Assembly: GCA_964437945.1 (NCBI GenBank)
Contig: CAYTJF010000293.1
Location: 1 to 6,770, forward strand
Source of the DNA: Granulosicoccus sp964437945
Lineage (GTDB): Bacteria; Pseudomonadota; Gammaproteobacteria; Granulosicoccales; Granulosicoccaceae
Direction of reading: 5' to 3'
DNA: 6,770 nt
The position numbers and the translations under genes are program-made. The notes below the pieces were generated by a model. That model did no database searches and was not told the origin of the DNA. It was given only the letters and a program-made list of their open reading frames with translations. Below, piece after piece: positions 1 through 5,163 of this stretch; the stretch's first letter is position 1; each line of letters opens with the position of its first letter.

Positions 1-560
1 AATGTGAGTCTGACATGGCATTCTTTGCACAACGAGTGGACAAGGAGGCGCTGAGTCGTTTGCAAGGCGTAGTCAACGCTGATTTCGAGCGCATGGACTA
101 CACAGATGCTATAGACGTTTTAAAGTCGACGAAAAAGAAGTTTGAGTTTCCAGTGAGTTGGGGGCTCGATTTACAATCTGAGCATGAACGTTTTCTGGCC
201 GAGGAACATGTTGGTCGCCCCATTGTTTTAATGAATTACCCCAAAGAAATAAAAGCGTTTTACATGCGACTAAACGACGATGAGAAAACCGTTGCGGCAA
301 TGGATGTTCTGGCACCTGGCATTGGCGAGATTATCGGCGGTAGCCAGCGTGAGGAACGGTTGGATTTTCTCGATGCGCGTTTGAACGAAAACGATCTGTT
401 CGAGCATCTTGGGTGGTATCGCGACTTGCGCCGTTACGGTACTGCACCTCACGCCGGGTTCGGTTTGGGTTTTGAACGGCTTGTAACCTATGTAACTGGC
501 ATGGAGAATATTCGGGATGCCATACCGTTTCCGCGTGTGCCGCGCAGCGCACCTTTTTAG
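1..560 (+). CDS. asnS: Asparaginyl-tRNA synthetase, C-terminal part (5' end cut by window)
   Basis: Cytoplasmic class IIb aminoacyl-tRNA synthetase that charges tRNA-Asn with asparagine using ATP. The frame is open to the left edge (first whole codon at 3), so the ATG at 15 is internal. By comparison with the roughly 466-residue E. coli enzyme as I recall it, about 285 N-terminal residues are missing: the anticodon-binding OB fold and class II motifs 1 and 2. Numbered from the internal Met, the fragment shows AEEH (62-65), KAFYMR (80-85), GIGEIIGGSQREER (102-115), WYRDLRRYGT (134-143) and class II motif 3, GFGLGFERL (148-156), whose Arg contacts ATP. It ends in IRDAIPFPR...F, the normal AsnRS C-terminus, so the 3' end is intact. 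The GIGEIIGGSQREER block and the ending favour AsnRS over AspRS or LysRS. A terminator follows, so it appears to be the last gene of its transcript. Confidence 0.97.
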   Translation, partial: CESDMAFFAQRVDKEALSRLQGVVNADFERMDYTDAIDVLKSTKKKFEFPVSWGLDLQSEHERFLAEEHVGRPIVLMNYPKEIKAFYMRLNDDEKTVAAMDVLAPGIGEIIGGSQREERLDFLDARLNENDLFEHLGWYRDLRRYGTAPHAGFGLGFERLVTYVTGMENIRDAIPFPRVPRSAPF

Positions 561-592
561 CAGTGCGCCTTTTAGTTGATGGGGCCGAATTT

Positions 593-627
593 GCCAATTC
601 AGCTGACTCTGCAGCTTTGGCTTTTTT
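593..627 (+). terminator. Rho-independent terminator of asnS
   Basis: A two-part stem is followed by six T residues. GCCAA (593-597) pairs with TTGGC (617-621), and AGCTG (601-605) pairs with CAGCT (612-616), with a 3-nt bulge (598-600) and a 6-nt loop (606-611). The T-run is 622-627. It lies 33 bp after the asnS stop and points away from the gene. A simpler hairpin overlapping the stop codon (GCGCAC 547-552 with GTGCGC 563-568) could contribute, but it has only four T residues. Confidence 0.75.
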
Positions 628-777
628 GCCGATTTAACTGGTCAGGCACACTATTGTGTTCGAAAAGTTTCAGGATGAATGCCAGTAAGATAATACTTTA
701 GAGAATCTGATTAAAGCGAGCCGGATAAGTTAGTTGATGGTATTGCAATTTAATCTCCAATGGCAGACACTATCGCA

Positions 778-794
778 GCGCGAAGGAATCGCGC
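778..794 (+). promoter_or_regulatory. 5'-leader hairpin upstream of the pilin gene (possible CsrA/RsmA-type site)
   Basis: A perfect 6-bp inverted repeat, GCGCGA (778-783) and TCGCGC (789-794), closes a 5-nt loop AGGAA (784-788). It ends 27 nt before the gene's Shine-Dalgarno, which itself contains AGGAGG. A GGA presented in a hairpin loop, together with a second GGA in the ribosome binding site, is the known layout of CsrA/RsmA translational control. The hairpin is seen directly; the CsrA reading is inference. The rest of the asnS-pilin gap (628-777) holds no promoter I can call with confidence and no gene. Confidence 0.4.
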
Positions 795-821
795 AGCATA
801 ATCAACTCTGTCATACCGTCA

Positions 822-828
822 AGGAGGT
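822..828 (+). promoter_or_regulatory. Strong Shine-Dalgarno fixing the start of the pilin gene
   Basis: AGGAGGT lies 6 nt before the ATG at 835 and is complementary to the 3' end of 16S rRNA. It is the only strong ribosome binding site near this gene. It supports translation from 835 even though that gives a very long prepilin leader. Confidence 0.85.
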
Positions 829-834
829 ACAACC

Positions 835-1680
835 ATGACTCATACAAAATTGTCTCAAAAATTGCCAACCGGCCTGGTGACTGGCCAATTGCCTGTCCAC
901 CCATTCGTCATGTCGAACAGCTCGCCGAATAGCAAGCCCGTTTGTTTGTTCAATGATGCGCTCAATGATGCGCTCAATAATGCCCCAAATAGATTGTCAA
1001 AACGGACGCGTAATGGGTTGTCAGGTTTAACGAAAAGTGCGCAAAGTGGATTCACTTTAGTGGAAATGGCCATAGTGCTGATTATCATTGGCCTTATTCT
1101 TGGTGGTGTGTTCAAGGGCCAGGCGTTGATCGATTCAGCCCGAGTGCGCTCATTGTCCACAGATGTATCTGGCATCCGTACAGCATGGTATTCGTTTCAG
1201 GAACGCTATCGCTCGATTCCAGGGGATTTCTCCAATGCGCAATCTCAAATAGACAGCGCATCGACTCAAGGTAACGGCAATGGTCGTATCGATGATGGTC
1301 AGGAACGGGCTGGCGTGTGGCAACAAATGGCATTGGCCGGATTCATACCGGGCGATTTTGACGGTGCTCAAAATGCAACCGGAAGTGCATCCGACATGAC
1401 GTGCGCGCAGGGCACGTGTCCCAGAAACCCGTTTAACGGATACTATAAAATCAGTTACAGCGCACAAGCTGCCGACGTTGAAGGAGAAGCGCACGAGATA
1501 TTCACCGGAGAACAAATCCCGGTCAGCATACTCTCGCAGCTCGATAGCAAACTTGATGATGGCAAACCAGAGAGCGGCCGCTTTCGTGTTCATCGTGCTT
1601 ACCAGACGGCCTGTACCAAGGACGGACAGTGGGATGTTGCAACAGGTCATAACAACTGTGCGGGCGTGTTGCGGGATTAA
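835..1680 (+). CDS. Type IV pilin-like / type II secretion pseudopilin with unusually long prepilin leader
   Basis: 281 residues. The class III prepilin signal is at residues 71-97: SGFTLVEMA runs into a hydrophobic helix. The expected prepilin peptidase (PilD) cut is after Gly72, leaving N-methyl-Phe73 as residue 1 and Glu77 as the conserved +5 residue. The mature part (about 209 aa) has the usual N-terminal helix, then YRSIPGDFSNA (125-135), a Gly/Asn-rich loop (145-155) and two Cys pairs that could form disulphides (C190/C195 and C260/C275). The C-terminal stretch LDSKLDDGKPESGRF (236-250) is common in pseudopilin-like proteins. The exported product would sit in the inner membrane or a pilus/pseudopilus. 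The 72-residue leader is far longer than the usual 6-20, is polar and Asn-rich, and contains a tandem repeat. An in-frame TTG at 1018 would give a normal 11-residue leader but lacks a good ribosome binding site. No pilus or secretion genes are adjacent, so its partner machine is unknown. Confidence 0.88.
   Translation: MTHTKLSQKLPTGLVTGQLPVHPFVMSNSSPNSKPVCLFNDALNDALNNAPNRLSKRTRNGLSGLTKSAQSGFTLVEMAIVLIIIGLILGGVFKGQALIDSARVRSLSTDVSGIRTAWYSFQERYRSIPGDFSNAQSQIDSASTQGNGNGRIDDGQERAGVWQQMALAGFIPGDFDGAQNATGSASDMTCAQGTCPRNPFNGYYKISYSAQAADVEGEAHEIFTGEQIPVSILSQLDSKLDDGKPESGRFRVHRAYQTACTKDGQWDVATGHNNCAGVLRD
952..987 (+). repeat. 12-bp in-frame tandem repeat in the prepilin leader
   Basis: AATGATGCGCTC occurs twice back to back (952-963, 964-975), followed by a degenerate third copy (976-987, 8 of 12 bases identical). 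It encodes the residues NDAL NDAL NNAP (40-51). Because 12 bp is a multiple of three, gain or loss of a unit changes leader length without shifting the frame. Confidence 0.85.
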
Positions 1681-1718
1681 TCAATTTCACAATAGTGATA
1701 TTGAAAATTAATAGTTGA

Positions 1719-1784
1719 TGCGGCTTTCAGCACAAGAAATTCTGAGCAGCGCCGCTGTGAGGGGCGTATGCGGCTAAAGCCGCA
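1719..1784. repeat. Nested inverted repeats between the pilin gene and vapB
   Basis: TGCGGCTTT (1719-1727) is exactly complementary to AAAGCCGCA (1776-1784), giving a 9-bp stem over a 48-nt loop. The right arm can instead pair locally, TGCGGC (1769-1774) with GCCGCA (1779-1784) around TAAA. Inside the loop are a second palindrome, CAGCGCCGCTG (1747-1757), and AGAAATTCT (1735-1743). It starts 38 bp after the pilin stop and ends 51 bp before vapB. It could be a terminator (the downstream T content is poor), a VapBC operator, or a small repetitive element. Confidence 0.5.
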
Positions 1785-1835
1785 CTTCAATTTCCGATCA
1801 AAAGACGATTTGTGACTGGATACACCTGAGCGTCA

Positions 1836-2066
1836 TTGGAAAAGGCCCGTATCTTCAAATCCAATCAGAGCCAGGCGGTGCGTTTGCCCAAACCGGTAGC
1901 GTTACCTGACACCGTAAAAGAGGTTCAAATTATTCCTCTGGTAAATGCACGCCTGATCGTCCCGTATGGTGATGCCTGGAGTTCCTGGTTTGAAGATGAG
2001 GGAGTCACTGATGACTTCATGCAGGATCGTGAACAGCCAGAGCCTCAACAACGGGAAGAGTTGTGA
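1836..2066 (+). CDS. vapB: VapB-type antitoxin
   Basis: 76 residues. The N-terminal half is an AbrB/SpoVT-type swapped-hairpin DNA-binding domain (about 1-50) with the family signature KSNQSQAVRLPK (8-19). The acidic tail (about 50-76, with DFMQDREQP) is the part that in this family wraps around and blocks the toxin. It closely matches the Salmonella/Shigella plasmid VapB (MvpA-like) proteins as I recall them. In known systems the VapBC complex also represses its own operon. The start is assigned as TTG at 1836: an in-frame stop at 1827-1829 rules out a longer form, no ATG is available, and family proteins begin at the same place (Met-Glu-...). Only a weak GAG (1828-1830) serves as ribosome binding site. 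The stop overlaps the vapC start by 4 nt, so the two genes are translationally coupled. Confidence 0.93.
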   Translation: MEKARIFKSNQSQAVRLPKPVALPDTVKEVQIIPLVNARLIVPYGDAWSSWFEDEGVTDDFMQDREQPEPQQREEL

Positions 2067-2488
2067 TTCGATATTTGCTCGACACCGACATCGTTATCTA
2101 CACAATGAAAAACAAGCCGGCTGTTGTACGCGAAGCATTTGAAAAATTCCATGAAGAAATCGCAATTTCCTCTGTATCCTTGATGGAGCTTTATTATGGT
2201 GTTGAACGATCTTCTGATAAGTCACGTAATTTGAAATCTGTGGAAGGGCTAGCTGCGAGACTTTCAGTCATAGATTTTGATGTGCACGCGGCAACACACA
2301 CTGGTCAAATTCGCGCGAAGCTTGCAGATCTTGGCACACCGATCGGCCCTTACGATGCAATGATTGCCGGACATGCTCGGTCACGAGGATTCATCTTGGT
2401 ATCAAACAACTTGGTATCAAACAACCAGAAAGAATTTAAACGTGTGGATGGCCTACGAGTTGAGAACTGGACAGTGGCAGCGCCTTAG
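2063..2488 (+). CDS. vapC: VapC-type PIN-domain ribonuclease toxin
   Basis: 141 residues. A PIN domain spans almost the whole protein. The expected acidic metal ligands are present: Asp7 in YLLDTD, Glu42 in SLMELYYG and Asp98 in GPYDAMIAGHA. The HTGQIRAKLADLGTPIGPYD block (79-98) is typical of the enteric VapC group that cleaves initiator tRNA-fMet in the anticodon stem-loop. The target here is inferred from the family. It starts with GTG at 2063, overlapping the vapB stop (GTGA), which is standard for VapBC pairs. The odd feature is LVSNN repeated at 112-116 and 117-121, exactly where relatives have a single TNN or SNN before the ...EF motif. The second copy keeps the normal spacing to Phe125, so five residues are effectively inserted beside the active site. 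The frame is intact, so the toxin may be active, altered or dead. Confidence 0.93.
   Translation: MIRYLLDTDIVIYTMKNKPAVVREAFEKFHEEIAISSVSLMELYYGVERSSDKSRNLKSVEGLAARLSVIDFDVHAATHTGQIRAKLADLGTPIGPYDAMIAGHARSRGFILVSNNLVSNNQKEFKRVDGLRVENWTVAAP
2395..2424 (+). repeat. Exact 15-bp tandem duplication inside vapC
   Basis: CTTGGTATCAAACAA is present twice with no gap or mismatch (2395-2409 and 2410-2424), and both copies are followed by C. Because it is perfect, it is probably a recent slippage-type event. It adds five residues (LVSNN) and keeps the frame. Confidence 0.95.
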
Positions 2489-2510
2489 TAATTCTGTTTA
2501 AAATTCAACC

Positions 2511-2538
2511 GCGCGTTCAGATCAACTCGTTTTTTTTT
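2511..2538 (+). terminator. Possible weak terminator after vapC
   Basis: Nine consecutive T residues (2530-2538) lie about 40 bp after the vapC stop. They are preceded by a short imperfect stem in which CG-C-GTT faces AAC-T-CG around a 6-nt loop. The T-run is strong but the stem is weak. Confidence 0.35.
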
Positions 2539-2812
2539 CGCTGCTCGCTTGTGCCCAGTATGGGTGTGTAGAGAATTTCCTTAGCGATGATTTGTCTTTA
2601 CCATTTTGTTTCTTAGTTCCTATTGAAAAATTAACGAATCGGAATGTTGTCTTGTGGCTGGTGCGAATACGCGCTACTCTAAATCGCTGAACTGGTCGTT
2701 CAAATTAGTACGTGTTCCGGTTCTGCTTTTGGGCTCGATCCGGCCATTTCTACATGAACAAGTATCTAAAATCATAATAAGTTTCAGGCCCTCGAAAGCG
2801 ACTTAACCCCGT

Positions 2813-2829
2813 TATCCAGCCGCTGGATA
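2813..2829. repeat. 17-bp interrupted palindrome upstream of the ICL/PEPM-family gene
   Basis: TATCCAGC-C-GCTGGATA has perfect 8-bp arms around one central base. It ends 68 bp before the ATG at 2898. The odd-length symmetry suits a dimeric regulator's operator. No T-run follows, so it is not a convincing terminator. Confidence 0.6.
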
Positions 2830-2897
2830 TCAGGCCTTAGCAACGCCTGCTTAGTATTAGTATGGCGATTCTACAAATCAGAGTGTAAATTAATACA

Positions 2898-3737
2898 ATG
2901 ACTTCACAGCTGGAAAAAGCACAAACATTCAAACACTTACATGAACGCAATGCCTTGTTTGTTTTGCCCAACCCATGGGACATAGGGTCGGCAAAAATGC
3001 TTTCAGGTCTGGGTTTTGAAGCACTGGCCACCACCAGTGCAGGTTATGCCTTTTCTCAGGGTAAGCTAGACAGGATTGGCGTTATGCAACGTGATGATGC
3101 GTTGCAACATGCTCAGGACATTGTTCAGGCAACAAACCTGCCGGTGTCGGCTGATCTTGAAAATGGTTATGGCGATGCACCAGAAGAGGTTCAAAACACC
3201 ATCTTGGCTGCAGCTAAAGCTGGACTGGTTGGTTGCACCATAGAAGACACAACCGGTCTTAAAGACAAACCAATTTATGATGCAGCGTTTGCCATTGAAC
3301 GCATTGCTGCGGCTGTAGAGGCGGTAGCATCGCTGGACTTTCCATTTACATTAACCGCTCGTGCTGAAAACTATTTACATGGCCGCCCTGATCTTGATGA
3401 CACTATCGCCCGGTTGCAAGGCTATGAGAAAGTAGGTGCAGATGTGTTGTATGCACCGGGTTTGCCTGATATCACTACCATTAAATCTGTTTGTGAATCG
3501 GTCAACAAACCTGTCAATGTTGTTGCCGGTATAGCGCTGCGCAATGTGTCAACGAAGCAGCTTGAGCAATGCGGTGTTCGGCGCGTAAGCGTTGGTTCAT
3601 CGCTGGCACGCACAGCAATTGGTAGCATGATAAATGCTTCGAAAGCGATTTTGGAGCATGGTTCTTTCGATGCGTTAGAAACTGCTGCATCATTTAACGA
3701 TATTGAAGCATTGCTTGAACGCGGTTCAAGCAAATAA
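2898..3737 (+). CDS. Isocitrate lyase / phosphoenolpyruvate mutase superfamily protein
   Basis: 279 residues, one TIM-barrel domain of the ICL/PEPM superfamily (COG2513-like). These cytoplasmic enzymes make or break C-C or P-C bonds next to a carboxylate. Visible landmarks are PNPWDIGSAKML (24-35), the substrate loop ATTSAG (44-49), the Mg-site region SADLENGYG (84-92) with Asp86 and Glu88, GCTIEDTTG (112-120) with Glu116 and Asp117, LTARAENYL (152-160) with Arg155 and Glu157, and the C-terminal strand VRRVSVGSSLAR (228-239). The KKCGH catalytic-cysteine motif of true isocitrate and 2-methylisocitrate lyases is absent; the loop after Glu116-Asp117 reads TTGLKDKPIYD. It is therefore unlikely to be AceA or PrpB, and the substrate cannot be named. 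The ribosome binding site is weak. It stands alone on the + strand and converges with ntrC, 13 bp between stops, with no clear terminator between them. Confidence 0.88.
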   Translation: MTSQLEKAQTFKHLHERNALFVLPNPWDIGSAKMLSGLGFEALATTSAGYAFSQGKLDRIGVMQRDDALQHAQDIVQATNLPVSADLENGYGDAPEEVQNTILAAAKAGLVGCTIEDTTGLKDKPIYDAAFAIERIAAAVEAVASLDFPFTLTARAENYLHGRPDLDDTIARLQGYEKVGADVLYAPGLPDITTIKSVCESVNKPVNVVAGIALRNVSTKQLEQCGVRRVSVGSSLARTAIGSMINASKAILEHGSFDALETAASFNDIEALLERGSSK

Positions 3738-3750
3738 GTAGCGTGATTAC

Positions 3751-5163
3751 CTAATCCAACTCAAGCTCACGAATCTTACGGGTTAGCGTATTACGTCCCC
3801 AACCCAGCAGCCGAGCCGCCTCTTGTCGTTTATCCTGAGTTTTATTCAGCGCAACTTGAATCAGTATTTTCTCAACTGCGCTGGTTGCTGTGGGCAGTAG
3901 GTTAATCTCGCCGTCGTGCAGCGCTTTGTTGGCCCACTGCCGAAAGCCGGCTTCCCAGTCAGTATCTACATTGGTGGGTAGTTCCTGATCCTGTTTTGGC
4001 AGGTCTTCCACTTCCAATATGTTGTTACTGGCCATTACTGTTAACCAATGGGCTGTGTTCTGCAACTGTCGAACGTTGCCAGGCCATGGCAGGGCTGTGA
4101 TGTAGGCTTTAAACTCGGCCGACATGGTTTTTGGGGTTTCGTTTAACTCAACCGACGCTTTCTCCAGAAAATGATTCAGCAGCATGGGGATGTCTTCACG
4201 TCTTTCGCGAAGTGGCGGTGCTTCTATACGTATTACGTTCAGGCGGTGAAACAAGTCTTCTCGGAACAACTTTTTTTCCACCAATGCTTCAAGATTCTGA
4301 TGCGTAGCAGCTATGATTCTTACATCGACCTTTATTGGTGTGTGTCCACCCACCCGATAAAACTGACCATCAGCCAGAACGCGTAACAAGCGGGTTTGCA
4401 ATGTTGCCGGCATGTCACCGATTTCATCGAGAAACAAGGTGCCACCGTCTGATTGTTCAAAGCGGCCAACACGCATCGATTGGGCTCCGGTAAACGCACC
4501 TTTCTCATGACCAAATAATTCTGATTCCATTAAGTCGTGAGGGATGGCGGCCATGTTCAGGGCGACAAAGGGTTTGTCGGAGCGTGGACTGTGCCGATGT
4601 AAGGCGTGGGCAATCAACTCTTTACCTGTACCTGATTCGCCATTAACCATCACGGTTATTTTGGATTTACTTAGCCGGCCAATGGCTTTGAAAACCGTTT
4701 GCATGGCTGGCGCATCACCAATCAGTTCGTCCGTTTGTTCCTGTGTTGGTGCTGTTCGGGTCTTTGTTTTTGTGTTCTGTTGTTGGTCGCGTTGCAGTTC
4801 ACAGGCGCGCTGGGTTCGCTCTATTACGCTGTCCACGTCAAATGGTTTGGCGATGTATTCGAATGCACCTTCTTCGAAGGCAGCTACGGTGCTGTCCAAA
4901 TCCGAGTAGGCAGTCATTATCAGAATAGGTAATTCCGGATGAACCATTTTTAGTTGCTTTAGTAGAGAGAGTCCATCTGAGCCCGGCATACGAATATCGC
5001 TTATAACGACATTGGGTGGAATGGCGTTCTCTCTAATAAGTTGTAAGGCTTCATCGGCCGATTCGAAAGTGGTGACTTCCATGTTGGCTTGTTTCAAGGC
5101 TTTTTCCAATACCCAACGAATCGATTTATCATCGTCTATAACCCAGACATATTCATCGTTCAT
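3751..5163 (-). CDS. ntrC: Nitrogen regulation response regulator NtrC (NR(I))
   Basis: 470 residues, a sigma-54-dependent enhancer-binding protein and cognate regulator of NtrB. Receiver domain (1-120): acidic pocket Asp11/Asp12, phosphorylation site Asp56 in VVISDIRMPG, Thr84 and Lys106 in IAKPF. AAA+ domain (about 147-380): Walker A GESGTGKE (175-182), the sigma-54 contact loop GAFTGA (222-227), Walker B GGTLFLDEIGD (240-250), and the arginine-bearing REDLFHRLNV (301-310). A Fis-type helix-turn-helix ends the protein (about 427-468; AARLLGWGRNTLTRKI). Order and length match the E. coli NtrC family. I chose ATG 5163 over an in-frame ATG at 5220. It has GGAG (5172-5169) 5 nt upstream, matches the family N-terminus, and overlaps the ntrB stop by 4 nt (ATGA), implying translational coupling. 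The upstream option would add 19 residues from inside the ntrB reading region. Phosphorylated NtrC activates nitrogen-limitation genes. Confidence 0.97.
   Translation of the reverse strand: MNDEYVWVIDDDKSIRWVLEKALKQANMEVTTFESADEALQLIRENAIPPNVVISDIRMPGSDGLSLLKQLKMVHPELPILIMTAYSDLDSTVAAFEEGAFEYIAKPFDVDSVIERTQRACELQRDQQQNTKTKTRTAPTQEQTDELIGDAPAMQTVFKAIGRLSKSKITVMVNGESGTGKELIAHALHRHSPRSDKPFVALNMAAIPHDLMESELFGHEKGAFTGAQSMRVGRFEQSDGGTLFLDEIGDMPATLQTRLLRVLADGQFYRVGGHTPIKVDVRIIAATHQNLEALVEKKLFREDLFHRLNVIRIEAPPLRERREDIPMLLNHFLEKASVELNETPKTMSAEFKAYITALPWPGNVRQLQNTAHWLTVMASNNILEVEDLPKQDQELPTNVDTDWEAGFRQWANKALHDGEINLLPTATSAVEKILIQVALNKTQDKRQEAARLLGWGRNTLTRKIRELELD

Larger units (their letters stand above)
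2489..2897. other. Gene-free interval between vapC and the lyase-family gene
   Basis: 409 bp with no credible coding region on either strand and no tRNA-like fold that I can see. It contains the T-run after vapC, a 17-bp interrupted palindrome (2813-2829), and TCAGGCC as a direct repeat (2784-2790, 2830-2836) around that palindrome. The promoter of the downstream gene is probably in the last 100 bp, but no -35/-10 pair stands out. Confidence 0.6.

Noticed and set aside
547..573. Hairpin GCGCAC/GTGCGC across the asnS stop codon as the main terminator
   Set aside because: Only four T residues follow and the loop is 10 nt. The 593-627 hairpin with six T residues is better.
642..658. Sigma-54-like sequence upstream of the pilin gene (AGGCACA followed by TTGTG)
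   Set aside because: The -24-like box is good, but the -12 box lacks the invariant GC (TTGT) and the spacing is one base short.
1150..1650. Long open frame on the - strand across the pilin gene (166 codons)
   Set aside because: It lies entirely within the clear pilin coding sequence, and its product shows no recognisable domain.
2795..2840. Integron attC site or cassette boundary next to vapBC
   Set aside because: TTAAC and GTTA boxes occur only a few bases apart, without the paired R/L box arrangement or spacing of an attC site.
4544..4909. Open frame on the + strand inside ntrC (121 codons)
   Set aside because: It is antisense to the highly conserved AAA+/receiver coding region and shows no family motif.
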